Shown: positions 1 through 7,818, counted from the first letter of the stretch. The stretch is DNA of 24,681 nucleotides from JAJZXY01 sp046706185 (GCA_046706185.1 JBJKPR010000057.1:1-24681), one strand, 5' to 3'. A program made the numbers and translations. The notes: generated by a model not told the origin, from the sequence alone.

Positions 1-125
1 TCGCCGCTGTGAACATTGCGGCGAGGGCCGGTGTCGACCGGCCTATCGTAGCGGGGAATGAAGAGAGATGGACACATTTTTCCGACCCCAGTTACAAGCC
101 ACCGATTTCAATCGGTGGTAGTTGA
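1..125 (+). CDS. tnpB: TnpB-like protein of an IS200/IS605 element, C-terminal end only
   Basis: The frame starting at base 3 is open for 40 codons and ends at TGA 123-125. It begins AAVNIAARAGVDRP, which matches the C-terminal RuvC-like segment of TnpB (the NAA.NI..RAG signature after the last catalytic Asp). TnpB is an RNA-guided, RuvC-type endonuclease encoded by IS200/IS605/IS1341 elements; it acts with an omega RNA read from the element's right end. The rest of the gene lies outside the window, so intactness cannot be judged. The last codons run through the terminal hairpin (99-118), as is usual for these elements, where the tnpB 3' end overlaps the right end. The family call rests on a short tail and on the hairpin. 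Confidence 0.72.
   Translation, partial: AAVNIAARAGVDRPIVAGNEERWTHFSDPSYKPPISIGGS
99..118 (+). repeat. Right-end hairpin of the IS200/IS605-type element
   Basis: CCACCGAT (99-106) is followed by TTCA and then ATCGGTGG (111-118), a perfect 8-bp stem with a 4-base loop. A subterminal hairpin with a CACCGAT.ATCGGTG stem is typical of IS200/IS605 right ends, where TnpA recognises it as single-stranded DNA and where it forms the 3' part of the TnpB omega RNA. The element boundary is probably a few bases downstream (about 120-130) but is not fixed by the sequence alone. Bases just beyond it occupy the guide position of the omega RNA. Confidence 0.7.
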
Positions 126-403
126 CTTTGTCTGCACCAGGAAGGCAAGCGGTGACTTGACCCTGTGAACAATTCATTGCCCTCGACTTTGCAGGGCGAA
201 ATTCGGACTTCCGGCGATGTTCGCTGCCTCAACTCGTGCCAAGTGGATTACGCACCGACACTTCCGGCCGTCGTTTCAAGTCACCTGTCCCAGAAGAAGA
301 GCGCAGTGATGCGGTTCCAATCATGTCGCAGCGACACTTCTGGTGTCTTGCGTTATTTTAAAGTATTCTTTTCACATTCACTTCCCAGAATTGGGGGGTC
401 TAG
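126..403. other. Non-coding stretch between the IS end and the glycosyltransferase
   Basis: I see no convincing gene here. An 81-codon frame (165-410) has low-complexity, unprotein-like composition and overlaps the next start. An AT-rich segment around 352-368 (TTATTTTAAAGTATT) could be the TATA element for the gene starting at 404. Two similar 12-mers (CGACACTTCCGG near 258 and CGACACTTCTGG near 333) form a weak imperfect repeat of unknown meaning. Confidence 0.5.
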
Positions 404-1321
404 TTGCTAAACCCGAAGGTTACGATCATCGTTCTGAACTACAATGGCGCAAGATTTCTTCCGGACTGCATGGACAGCATCCGCAAGGTAACCTACCCGG
501 ACTTTGAAGTGATACTCGCGGACAACAATTCAGGCGATGGTTCCGCTGACTGGTTCAGGTCCCATAACCAGGATGAGAGGTTCAGAATCCTGGAACTTTC
601 AACCAATCTCCATTTTGCAGGCGGCAACAACGCAGCCGCCAAACTTGCCACCGGGGAGTATCTGTTTTTCCTGAACAACGATGTGAGAGTTAAACAAGAC
701 TTTATCCAGAACGCATTGAAAGAAATGCTCGCAGACAACAGCATCGGTATCTGCCAGAGCAACCTCGTAGACTATTCGCTGCCGGATGGTTACGAAGAGC
801 AAGGTGAGCCGCGCGAAGTACTGTACGCCCAGGGAGCAGCATTGCTGATAAGTAAGCGTGTTTTTGACCTCGTCGGGGGGTTTGATGAATCGTTCAACAC
901 CTATGTTGAAGATGTCGACCTTGCGGTCAGAACCAGGCTCATGGGTTACAAGGTCATGCTGGTTCCGGGGTCAGTTGTATTTCATATAGGCAACGCAACC
1001 GGTGAGAAGCTTAACGGCTATGGAGTCAAGAACCAGGCACGCAACTTCCCCATGCTCATGATAAAGAACCTGCAGCTTCGAAACCTGATCGTTGCGATGC
1101 CGCTGGTCACGCTTGGCGCAACGCACCGCATGTTCAAATGTATAATCGAAGGGAAGCACGAAGTTGCAAAATACCGAATTGCAGGAATGGGCGAATTCAT
1201 GAAGCAGCTCTCATCGACTTTTGACAAGCGAAGGACTGTGCAGAAGGGGAGGACACGGGATGATTCAGCAATACTGCAGTTCACTTCACTCATCGACCTT
1301 GCAGTCAAGTTCAGACTGTGA
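404..1321 (+). CDS. Family 2 glycosyltransferase (rhamnosyltransferase-like)
   Basis: A 305-residue GT-A fold glycosyltransferase that would move a sugar from a nucleotide donor to a cell-surface glycan or lipid-linked acceptor on the cytoplasmic face. The N-terminus VTIIVLNYNGARFL (residues 6-19) is the classic GT2 start. The donor/metal motif is LNND at 90-93, and the acceptor-side acidic motif is the VEDVDLAVR segment near residue 167. The length fits the family (about 300). It begins at TTG 404, preceded by a G-rich Shine-Dalgarno at 393-398. Arginine codons are about half CGN (9 of 19), whereas xerA nearby uses CGN in about 3 of 38, so it may be a recent arrival beside the IS. Donor and acceptor cannot be inferred. 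The nucleotide-sugar genes at 6235-10073 could supply the donor, which is a guess from proximity. Confidence 0.9.
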   Translation: MLNPKVTIIVLNYNGARFLPDCMDSIRKVTYPDFEVILADNNSGDGSADWFRSHNQDERFRILELSTNLHFAGGNNAAAKLATGEYLFFLNNDVRVKQDFIQNALKEMLADNSIGICQSNLVDYSLPDGYEEQGEPREVLYAQGAALLISKRVFDLVGGFDESFNTYVEDVDLAVRTRLMGYKVMLVPGSVVFHIGNATGEKLNGYGVKNQARNFPMLMIKNLQLRNLIVAMPLVTLGATHRMFKCIIEGKHEVAKYRIAGMGEFMKQLSSTFDKRRTVQKGRTRDDSAILQFTSLIDLAVKFRL

Positions 1322-1565
1322 AACTGAGCAACTGACTCCATCTCCTGCAATACGGTTTCTTTCCACTTTTCGACAAATACTTCACACTGAGTTGAATTGT
1401 ACGCCTGTCGTCAGCGGTAAAACGTGGGAGTCCGCTCATTCTCCAATTTGTTGATAGAACCGCGATTCTGGAGCAACGTTCCAAGAGTATCCACGGGTCA
1501 GAGAGCAAGCATGCAGGAAGGACCCTCCTGCGGCCAAAACGGTAAATGGAACGACATTCAGGTCA
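1322..1565. other. Intergenic region between convergent genes, with a hairpin
   Basis: No gene is recognisable between the glycosyltransferase and the convergent MOSC gene. A stem-loop, GCAGGA (1513-1518) with TCCTGC (1526-1531) and a 7-base loop, lies 35 bp from the MOSC stop. It lacks a T-tract on either strand, so a terminator role is only possible, not shown. Confidence 0.4.
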
Positions 1566-2144
1566 TCACACAACCTCGAGCGGCATCCGGCTGCCCTCCG
1601 GGAGTCGCACACATATTCTGTCGCCCGGCTTGACCTCTCCCCCTGTGACAACAACACCCATTATGCCTGACTTTCTGACAATTCTGCCGTCCCTGTCTCT
1701 GGAGAGCACCGCGCCCATCAGACCTGCTTGAAGCTGGTCGAGCTTGTAACACGGATCACGCAGGCCGGTCACCTTCACCACCGCTTTATCGCCCAGTTGC
1801 AGAAGCGCCCCCGCAGGCAGGCCAAGCAAGTCAACCCCTGAAGTTGTGATGTTCTCTCCCATCTGCCCCGGTGAAATCTCGTAACCCTCCTTCCTGAGTT
1901 CATAAAAGAGCTCTTCATGGATAAGATGAACCTGACGGAGATTCGGCCTATCTGGATCTTTTGCCAAGCGTGAAAGATGCTGGACGGTCTTGCCCATGTG
2001 AGCGTCACCTTCGACGCCCAGTCCCTCCAGCAGTTGTATTCTTTCTTCAGCGAGCTTTGTGAAGGTGTGCCCAGAGCTGCGACACACTGCCACTACCGTA
2101 GCAGAGACTGATTTCCCTTCCCTGCCTGCACCTATGCCATCCAC
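1566..2144 (-). CDS. MOSC domain-containing protein
   Basis: 192 residues. MOSC domains (molybdenum cofactor sulfurase C-terminal type, including the YiiM group) bind sulfur or molybdenum-cofactor ligands through a conserved cysteine. Visible hallmarks are a G.EGD.H segment near residues 44-49, MGENITTSG at 96-103, and GLRDPC at 127-132, where Cys132 is the expected ligand; the C-terminal GD.I.V pattern is also present. The start is GTG 2144, with AGGTGA at 2150-2155 as Shine-Dalgarno; an ATG 6 bases upstream runs straight into TGA. The gene is a single-domain, stand-alone version of ordinary length. It converges on the glycosyltransferase. The substrate is unknown; a sulfur-transfer or detoxification role is only inferred from the family. 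Confidence 0.88.
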   Translation of the reverse strand: MDGIGAGREGKSVSATVVAVCRSSGHTFTKLAEERIQLLEGLGVEGDAHMGKTVQHLSRLAKDPDRPNLRQVHLIHEELFYELRKEGYEISPGQMGENITTSGVDLLGLPAGALLQLGDKAVVKVTGLRDPCYKLDQLQAGLMGAVLSRDRDGRIVRKSGIMGVVVTGGEVKPGDRICVRLPEGSRMPLEVV

Positions 2145-2239
2145 TCACATCACCTGCTGACTGTTTAGTGCCTGCTAGGCTAAATCGATTCCTCCCGTCG
2201 AAGGCGCAGGTGCAATATGGCCAGGGTCGGCAGCGGCCC

Positions 2240-2626
2240 TCAGTAGGAGGGAGGCGGGGGATGGACAGCCATCCTGTTTCTTATCGAGTCCTTCAGCTTG
2301 ACATAGCCGATCAGCAGGAAAATGCCTGGCAATACGCCGCCAAACAGGAGCTGCAGGATGGCAAGCACCAGGCACGGCGTCTCAGCTTCGTTGAGCCGCC
2401 CTTCGCTCAACTTTGAGTAAACAAACACAAAATCAAGGATTACCCACAGAATACCCACAAAAAAGAAAGGAGAGAAAATACCCAGAACAAGCAATACAAC
2501 CTGAAGGATCATGCCTATGAGCACCATCGTCTTTGCAGTCTCGCCATCGTGGTCAAGACCAGGCTGATATGGATACGGAGGGGGTGTCTGCGGAGGCTGA
2601 CTGACCTGTGGCACGTCGCTTGACAT
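2240..2626 (-). CDS. Small proline-rich membrane protein, unknown function
   Basis: 128 residues from ATG 2626. The N-terminal 25 residues are Pro/Gln/Tyr-rich and presumably disordered. Three hydrophobic segments follow: MVLIGMILQVVLLVLGIF, then FFFVGILWVILDFVFVY, then a third beginning at LVLAILQLLFGG. The tail ends in PPPPSY. The architecture resembles small archaeal and bacterial membrane proteins with proline-rich cytosolic arms. I do not recognise a functional family. A longer frame starts at TTG 2644, but a TATA element at 2649-2655 (minus strand) is centred about 26 bp before ATG 2626, favouring a leaderless mRNA starting at that ATG. Confidence 0.75.
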   Translation of the reverse strand: MSSDVPQVSQPPQTPPPYPYQPGLDHDGETAKTMVLIGMILQVVLLVLGIFSPFFFVGILWVILDFVFVYSKLSEGRLNEAETPCLVLAILQLLFGGVLPGIFLLIGYVKLKDSIRNRMAVHPPPPSY

Positions 2627-2644
2627 TGTAACTGTCATCGACAA

Positions 2645-2861
2645 GCTGTAATAAATTCATTTGCAATTGTTTTCAGCTTCCGGTGGAGGAAAAGTGCCTG
2701 CTGCCTTCAAGGTTCAGCCGGCCCGCACCTGGCACTGATTCAGGGCGAAAATCCCATCCAGGCCTGAAATGGGGCGGGCGCAACGTTATGGCATCCGTGC
2801 ACTTATGCAGGACTGCGAACACACTCCCGCGAGAACCGGAATAGGATGATTTATGGTCTGT
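2645..2861. other. Intergenic region
   Basis: This holds the TATA element of the downstream minus-strand gene and nothing else I can identify. No RNA gene or repeat was seen. Confidence 0.4.
2649..2655 (-). promoter_or_regulatory. TATA element, leaderless promoter of the small membrane protein
   Basis: The minus strand reads TTTATTA here, centred about 26 bp before ATG 2626. Archaeal TATA boxes sit about 26 bp before the transcription start, so transcription would begin at the initiator codon. This is based on spacing only. Confidence 0.5.
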
Positions 2862-3257
2862 TCACATCGAATTGACCATTTCTTCAAGATTTGCCATCAA
2901 TCCCTTTTCCACATGCTCCGTCCAGAGCATTTCAGGAATGTCAACCACAAGAAACAGTTCGCTGAGGAGCAATGCTTCAACGGCCATTATACCTATGTTC
3001 TTCAGCCATTTTCCTATGCCCACATTGACATGAAGGCCGTCAACCTGGTTCTCGAATGTGAATGTGAGCGCCCTGTCTGCAGTAACGAGGTCCCTCAGAA
3101 TCCCAGCTTTCTGGGCCTGCACTACAGCACGCTGTGCGTCGTTTGACTGCTGGACTTTCCAGTGTTGTTCCTGAAGGTATCCCGAGAATTTCTGGACAAG
3201 GGATGCAACGTCTACCTGCTTGTTGAATGTCTTTTCCTTCCCCTTCATAATAAACAT
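2862..3257 (-). CDS. Conserved-type hypothetical protein, unknown function
   Basis: 131 residues from ATG 3257. The sequence is mixed alpha/beta in character. It starts MFIMKGKEKTFNKQVDV, has an amphipathic central part with a FTFENQVDGLHVNVGIGKW segment, then a hydrophobic stretch (IGIMAVEALLLSELFLVV) and an acidic end. The pattern may suggest a small lipid- or ligand-binding fold with a C-terminal helix, but I recognise no family and assign no function. A TTG at 3275 extends the frame. A TATA-like AGATATTT (minus strand, 3281-3288) lies about 27 bp before ATG 3257, and GGGAGGA (3267-3273) could serve as its Shine-Dalgarno, so I chose 3257. Confidence 0.65.
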   Translation of the reverse strand: MFIMKGKEKTFNKQVDVASLVQKFSGYLQEQHWKVQQSNDAQRAVVQAQKAGILRDLVTADRALTFTFENQVDGLHVNVGIGKWLKNIGIMAVEALLLSELFLVVDIPEMLWTEHVEKGLMANLEEMVNSM

Positions 3258-3280
3258 GTATGCCAGTCCTCCCAAACGCT

Positions 3281-3288
3281 AAATATCT
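3281..3288 (-). promoter_or_regulatory. TATA element for the hypothetical gene ending at 2862
   Basis: The minus strand reads AGATATTT, centred about 27 bp before ATG 3257, which fits leaderless or very short-leader transcription. Confidence 0.4.
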
Positions 3289-3311
3289 TCCGGATTTGAA
3301 GGGATGGTCGT

Positions 3312-3788
3312 TCAAGAAAGTGAAAGGAGGAATTCCTCGATGTTCTCCCTTCGCGCATTTGCATAGCCGCTGCCCTCGCCGATTATACTGAAGCCGCACT
3401 TCTGTAGCACACGGAGTGAAGGTGCGTTGTCTTTTGCAGCTCTCGCGTATATCGGTCTCACTCTTACAATATCCAGAAATTGCCTGAGGGCAGCTGTGGC
3501 TACACCTTTTCCCCAGAACTCACGGCCAATCCAGTAAGTCACCTCGGGCCTGTGCTCTTCCTCATACTTGGACACAAGGCCCGCAACCGTCTCTCCAAGC
3601 AAAACAGTCCTGACGACGTTGGACGGGTCCGCGAGAATCCCTGCCCAGTGGGCGTCAAACGCGCTGCGGTCGCTTGGATCCTTTGTTGTGAAGGCAGCCA
3701 TCCGGTTTGCCTCTGTGTCGAGCTGATGCTCAAAGAAAACGTTCAGGTCACTTTCGCGAACTTGACGAAGCGATACGTCAGGAGCCAT
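3312..3788 (-). CDS. GNAT-family N-acetyltransferase (RimJ/RimL-like)
   Basis: 158 residues from ATG 3788. It transfers an acetyl group from acetyl-CoA to an amino group. The order is RimJ/RimL-like: the N-terminal SLRQVRESDL, a central EVTYWIGREFWGKGVATAAL with the CoA pyrophosphate-binding G-K-G-V-A turn (about residues 93-97), then the C-terminal NAPSLRVLQKCGF motif that packs against CoA in this subfamily. The substrate cannot be told from sequence; RimL relatives act on protein N-termini, amino acids or antibiotics. An in-frame ATG at 3866 would add 26 poorly conserved-looking residues, but a TATA-like TTATTATG (minus, 3824-3831) lies inside that extension and would start transcription near 3801, so 3788 is preferred. 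Confidence 0.88.
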   Translation of the reverse strand: MAPDVSLRQVRESDLNVFFEHQLDTEANRMAAFTTKDPSDRSAFDAHWAGILADPSNVVRTVLLGETVAGLVSKYEEEHRPEVTYWIGREFWGKGVATAALRQFLDIVRVRPIYARAAKDNAPSLRVLQKCGFSIIGEGSGYANARRENIEEFLLSLS

Positions 3789-3887
3789 CTGCACTAACCC
3801 GGCCGCAGCCATTGACGGCGCAACATAATAACCGTTGGCATTCCCGCCCCTTCGCTTCGGCCGCATAAAGACATGAGCACTTGTGCA

Positions 3888-5039
3888 TCATGCGGGGGGC
3901 TTTGGCTGTGCCTCTTCCTGTTTTTTCTCCTGACCCTCCTGCTGCTCATTGACTGGGGTCTGAACTGTCGCCTCCGCAGGCGACAGGCGCCTGACCCTCA
4001 TGACAGTAATCAGGAAGCCTGCGACTGTCGCAGCGAGACCCGAAAGGAAAATGAGCTCGATGATCTCGACAGAGTAGAGACTGTAAAGGAATGTATCGAG
4101 CGACACAGACACTATGACACCAATTCCCTGCCCGGCGGAGATACCTAGGAGTATCGCGCTGAAGGTCTGGGGAGGTAACCCTTTCTTTTCCTTTGAAAAG
4201 AAGTATGATACGAAGCCTGAAACAAGACCAGCAACGAGGCCTCCTGTTACTGCGATAAGCAGTATTGTCATCGAGAAGGATTTCTGGTATCCGACGAGTA
4301 TCAGCAGGGCAATGAAAAGGAAGAGAAGAATGAAAGAGCCCATGTATCTCCAGAGCCTGCTTAATCGCTCTGTGAGCCTGGAATAGACCCTTTCCCTTGT
4401 CACGAAAGGAAGGGCGATCAGAACGGAAAGAAGAAGTGCAACGCTGCTTGCGGCGAACACACCAAAGGGTGTGAGTGTGACCTTGCCTGAAACCGTGTAG
4501 AGGCCCACGATACCAAGCGAGTATGCAACAAAGCCCAGCAGCCATGAGAGCCCAGAAACCTGAGTCATGGCAGATGCCTGCTCCACCGATTTGGGGAGAT
4601 ACTTCGAAACAATCTTGCCGAGCCAGGAGGCGCAGAAGCCTCCCACCACTGCAGCCACTATTGAAACAAGCCCCACTACCTCAAGGCTCATGGCGAATGC
4701 GGTCCAGGAGGCAAAAGAGCTTGCAAGATACGGCGTCATCCACTCCGGAGTTGTACCAAAGTGGCCCTTGAATGTGAACCTGAACATCGCGCCACCGATG
4801 AAAAGCCCGATCAGCCTTGCTGTGAGAACCACTGCGTCGTTGCCTGTCAGCCCGCCAAGGAAACCTGAAATCAGTTCGGCAGCAATTCCTGCTATGGCTG
4901 CTGAAACAAGTATGGAGAACCTGCCTGGTATCCACCTCTTGAGCAGAAGTGCAAGCAGGAAACCGGCGACGCCGCCCGCTACTCCAAACATGACGGAGGC
5001 AGGACCGGCCGGGATCGCGAGGACTGCCATGTCCGACAT
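3888..5039 (-). CDS. Multi-spanning membrane protein, unknown function
   Basis: 383 residues from ATG 5039, with about ten to eleven hydrophobic segments rich in Gly, Ala, Ser and Val and a hydrophilic Glu/Gln/Lys/Pro tail of about 30 residues. One short loop contains FGTTPEWMTPYLASS. I recognise no transporter signature, so it is best called an integral membrane protein of unknown function. The open frame reaches GTG 5153, but the added 38 residues are polar. A TATA-like TTATATCT (minus, 5055-5062) sits 25-28 bp before ATG 5030, with ATG 5039 slightly closer; either internal ATG places a hydrophobic segment at the N-terminus. The gene is head-to-head with the recombinase at 5260. Confidence 0.75.
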   Translation of the reverse strand: MSDMAVLAIPAGPASVMFGVAGGVAGFLLALLLKRWIPGRFSILVSAAIAGIAAELISGFLGGLTGNDAVVLTARLIGLFIGGAMFRFTFKGHFGTTPEWMTPYLASSFASWTAFAMSLEVVGLVSIVAAVVGGFCASWLGKIVSKYLPKSVEQASAMTQVSGLSWLLGFVAYSLGIVGLYTVSGKVTLTPFGVFAASSVALLLSVLIALPFVTRERVYSRLTERLSRLWRYMGSFILLFLFIALLILVGYQKSFSMTILLIAVTGGLVAGLVSGFVSYFFSKEKKGLPPQTFSAILLGISAGQGIGVIVSVSLDTFLYSLYSVEIIELIFLSGLAATVAGFLITVMRVRRLSPAEATVQTPVNEQQEGQEKKQEEAQPKPPA

Positions 5040-5054
5040 GAGGAATATCGCTGA

Positions 5055-5062
5055 GATATAAT
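5055..5062 (-). promoter_or_regulatory. TATA element for the multi-spanning membrane protein
   Basis: The minus strand reads TTATATCT; about 26 bp downstream falls near 5032, adjacent to ATG 5030 and ATG 5039. This is the reason for shortening the gene from GTG 5153. Confidence 0.45.
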
Positions 5063-5259
5063 CATTGCCCTGAATCTGCCGGACACTGCGATTCTGTGCA
5101 TCGGGCTCCGGCGGAATGGCATGAATTGCATCTGTCGGTCTCCTCCCCGGCACTGTTTTAAGCTCATACAGGTGTCTTCGGAAAGAAGGAGGAACAAAGG
5201 CGGACAGGCTGGCACTGTTCCGCTATTGTCTTCCCTTTGATCAAAACGAGGAATTGGAA

Positions 5260-6135
5260 ATGAAGCCAGAAAGAGAGGAATTGGCCAGGTTTAAGACGTG
5301 GGCAGTCGGTTCGGGCAGATATTCTCCGACAACTGCAAGAAGGATGGGGAGGACAGTAGTGTCACTCTACGGAAGGCTGGGGCTGGACAGCCCCGGCGCG
5401 GAGGCACTTTGGTCATATGTGGAGGATAAACTCAGGGACGGAAGAAGGGAATCGACAATAAGGAACCAGCTCAGGGATATTGCAGCCTGGCTTGATTTCA
5501 GCGGAATCAAGGTTGATCTCCCGGTACTGAAGCAGAGGAAAAGCAGTGAGCCCTGGGTCCCGGCGGATGAAGATGTTTTCAGACTTATCGAGGGCCCGTG
5601 GCGGAGGAAGGGGAGCCTGAATGCACTACGCAACAGGGTCATCATAGAGACGCTGGCATTCTGCGGCCTCAGGCTCGGCGAGCTTGTCCAGCTGAACGCT
5701 TCGGATGTGAACGGAAAGCTGCTGCACGTCAGAAGCGAGAAGATGGAAGCGGAGAGGACAGTGGGAATGCCAGATTCCCTGGCCGCGGACATTGAACTCT
5801 ACATGAAGAAAAGGGGCAGTGACGGAGTGGCAGCCCTGTTTGTAGCAGGAGGCAGAAGGTTCTCTTACAACTCAGTTAGGAGAATGGTGAAGATTGAGGG
5901 AAAAAAGGCGGGTGTGAGCCAGATGCACCCACACGCACTCAGGCACTGGTGCGCGACCAGGCTGGTGAGAAGCGGCGTGAACCTGAGGGCGGTACAGGTG
6001 CATCTAGGCCATTCGTCCATAAGCACAACGCAGCTCTACACACACCTCTCGTCTGAGGACGCTGCCAGGGAGGTCAGGGATGCATTTGACAGAGTGAGCG
6101 AATCACGGAAAGCAGCGAACTCACCGAAGCACTGA
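5260..6135 (+). CDS. xerA: XerA-like tyrosine recombinase
   Basis: 291 residues. Xer recombinases resolve chromosome dimers at dif; archaea use a single XerA. All catalytic residues are present, counted from ATG 5260: Arg138 in GLRLGEL, a candidate Lys161 in the beta-hairpin, His225 and Arg228 in HPHALRH, His251 in LGHSS, and the nucleophile Tyr260 in TTQLYTH. The N-terminal 90 residues form a SAM-like core-binding domain. The length is typical of XerA (about 280-300), shorter than most phage integrases. A TTG at 5254 adds two codons; ATG 5260 with GAGG at 5248-5251 is preferred. Neighbours are not mobile genes and no attachment site was seen, so a housekeeping role is more likely than an integrase role, though not proven. 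Almost all arginines are AGG/AGA. Confidence 0.9.
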   Translation: MKPEREELARFKTWAVGSGRYSPTTARRMGRTVVSLYGRLGLDSPGAEALWSYVEDKLRDGRRESTIRNQLRDIAAWLDFSGIKVDLPVLKQRKSSEPWVPADEDVFRLIEGPWRRKGSLNALRNRVIIETLAFCGLRLGELVQLNASDVNGKLLHVRSEKMEAERTVGMPDSLAADIELYMKKRGSDGVAALFVAGGRRFSYNSVRRMVKIEGKKAGVSQMHPHALRHWCATRLVRSGVNLRAVQVHLGHSSISTTQLYTHLSSEDAAREVRDAFDRVSESRKAANSPKH

Positions 6136-6211
6136 ACCCCGCAGCCCAGCCGGTTCCCCGGGAGCATGTTCACTCCGGGCATGGCACATGGAATGCGAGA
6201 CAGGCGCTGCT

Positions 6212-6226
6212 GTTCAGCATCTGAAC
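6212..6226. repeat. Inverted repeat between convergent genes
   Basis: GTTCAG (6212-6217), CAT, CTGAAC (6221-6226): a perfect 6-bp dyad with a 3-base spacer, lying 9 bp beyond the end of the minus-strand SDR gene and in the short gap after xerA. It could form a hairpin in either transcript. There is no T-tract, so the role is unclear. Confidence 0.4.
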
Positions 6227-6234
6227 CGTGCGTG

Positions 6235-7212
6235 TCAGTACGCCATGTGTTTGACGTCGGTCTTGGTTACCTCGTCAACGCTGTTCCCGCGCACCCGCCA
6301 GAATTCGAGGAGGTCTGAGAGAGTCTGCCTCATCTCGTACTGAGGTGAGTATCCGAGAGCCTTTATCTTCGTTATATCGGGGAAAATCTCGACCTCGTCC
6401 GATGGCCGTATCCTGCTGCTCTCAACGCTGTACTTTACCTCGGTCTTGGCCATTGACAGAAGCAGATCCAGCAGATCGCCTATCCTGTAGTGTCTTCCTG
6501 AACCGATATTGTACGGCTCGCCGGGACTGCCCTTCTGTGAAACAAGAAGGAATGCATTGACAACGTCCCTGACATCCGAAATGTCCCTGATGACATCAAG
6601 GCGCCCTACCCTGACCTGGCCCCCGTTGTTTTCTGCAACCGCGACCTGCGATGCAAAGTCGTTGAGAGCGTCTCCCGACTTGCCCGGCCCGGTTGTGCCG
6701 AAGAGCCTCAAGCTGAAAAACGGCAGGGAGTAAGACCTGTAGTACTGGTACACAAGCATATCATGCGTCGCCTTGCTCACGCCGTATGGAGAGAGCGGCC
6801 TCAGCACGCTCTCCTCCGGGATGGGTGACATCACCCTGTCCCCGTATTCGGCTCCTGAGCACGCATTGGCAACAACAATTTCCCTCCCGGACTTTCTCAC
6901 AGCCTCAAAGAGATAGACTGTCCCGAGGACATTCACCCTGAACGTACTCGCAGGGTCATTCCAGGAGGGGACAGGATATGCCTGACCGGCGAGGTGGAAT
7001 ACCGCATCCGGTTTCTCTCGCTCCACCAGCGAGAAAACCTCGTCCTTTGATGATATATCGAGCCTTTGGTAGCTGGCTCCTTCAACACGCTCACCCTCAA
7101 GCGGGCTGCCACTGTCAAAGTGCGTGGCAACCACTTCGTCGCCACGCCTGACAAGTGCCCTTGTGAGATAATGACCTATGAACCCCGTTCCTCCAGTAAC
7201 TATAACCTTCAT
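6235..7212 (-). CDS. NAD-dependent nucleotide-sugar SDR, GDP-4-keto-6-deoxymannose reductase-like
   Basis: 325 residues, an extended short-chain dehydrogenase/reductase. The dinucleotide-binding TGGTGFIG is at residues 6-13 and the catalytic YGVSK has Tyr143 and Lys147, with the catalytic Ser at about 119 in the segment NACSGAEYG. The pattern QAYPVPSWNDPASTFRVNV and the S..EYG block resemble GDP-mannose 4,6-dehydratase and GDP-4-dehydro-6-deoxymannose reductase (RMD), which make GDP-rhamnose- or GDP-fucose-type sugars. The exact product cannot be fixed by eye; UDP-sugar epimerase is the alternative. It has its own promoter (TATA-like CTTAAAAC near 7248-7255, minus) and an AGGTG Shine-Dalgarno before ATG 7212. 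It lies in the same orientation as the ugd-galU pair, with an unknown gene between. Confidence 0.85.
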   Translation of the reverse strand: MKVIVTGGTGFIGHYLTRALVRRGDEVVATHFDSGSPLEGERVEGASYQRLDISSKDEVFSLVEREKPDAVFHLAGQAYPVPSWNDPASTFRVNVLGTVYLFEAVRKSGREIVVANACSGAEYGDRVMSPIPEESVLRPLSPYGVSKATHDMLVYQYYRSYSLPFFSLRLFGTTGPGKSGDALNDFASQVAVAENNGGQVRVGRLDVIRDISDVRDVVNAFLLVSQKGSPGEPYNIGSGRHYRIGDLLDLLLSMAKTEVKYSVESSRIRPSDEVEIFPDITKIKALGYSPQYEMRQTLSDLLEFWRVRGNSVDEVTKTDVKHMAY

Positions 7213-7362
7213 TACACGACACCTGCAATCTACTGAAACAATGAAATCGTTTTAAGCCTTCGTTCATACGGTCAGAAGTTGATGTACATTCCATAGGGCG
7301 GGCTTTATTCAACCTGACAGTAAACGGCGCCAGTAAGGTTTGGCCCTGAAGACGGGCACATA

Positions 7363-7818
7363 TCACTGTTTTGGCTGTTTCCTCTGCTTCATGAAGAGGG
7401 CTCTGACAATGTCATCATCCTCAAGCTCAGGCCTGAAGTAGTGTACTATTGAAATGAAACGTTCAAGCTGCATATCTATGCCGGTTGAGTAGCTGTCGTT
7501 CAGGTCAGGGTCAGATGTCACCGCTTTTGCCATCAGCCTCGCCTGGCATTCTGTAATCTTGGACCTGTGCGAGGCGACGTGCCTGACCACGTTCGACACA
7601 CCCTGCACAAAGAAGGAAACTGGCCTGCCATGACCGACAGTAATTCTCACTGCACCACACTGCGAGCAGAACGCATGCAGGTCCATGGTGCTGGCCTGAC
7701 CGTATTCGCGCTCGAGCCAGACATAGCTGTGAGGTTCTGAGATGTGTAGATGCTTTACAGCCTGGCAGTCATCGTGAATCTCACCGAGTGCCAGCTCAGC
7801 CTTGAATACATCCACCAC
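7363..7818 (-). CDS. Hypothetical protein with a CxxC knuckle
   Basis: About 151 residues if started at GTG 7818. The best-looking part is the C-terminal 107 residues from ATG 7686: DLHAFCSQCGAVRI contains a CxxC that could bind zinc or act in redox, followed by a helical segment with Arg encoded mostly by AGG/AGA and an acidic-to-basic end (ELEDDDIVRALFMKQRKQ). I do not recognise the family. The start is uncertain: the frame is open to 7911. A TATA-like sequence at about 7866-7875 (minus) would place transcription near 7845, and GGGAG precedes GTG 7818, hence the choice. It lies between the SDR gene and galU in the same orientation, but nothing ties it to sugar metabolism. Confidence 0.55.
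   Translation of the reverse strand: MVDVFKAELALGEIHDDCQAVKHLHISEPHSYVWLEREYGQASTMDLHAFCSQCGAVRITVGHGRPVSFFVQGVSNVVRHVASHRSKITECQARLMAKAVTSDPDLNDSYSTGIDMQLERFISIVHYFRPELEDDDIVRALFMKQRKQPKQ

Noticed and set aside
165..410. An 81-codon frame between the IS end and the glycosyltransferase
   Set aside because: Ser/Cys-rich without secondary-structure logic, no Shine-Dalgarno, and it overlaps the glycosyltransferase start.
5154..5259. A dif or att site next to the recombinase gene
   Set aside because: I found no 28-bp site with inverted arms or any repeat pair flanking xerA; archaeal dif need not be near xerA.
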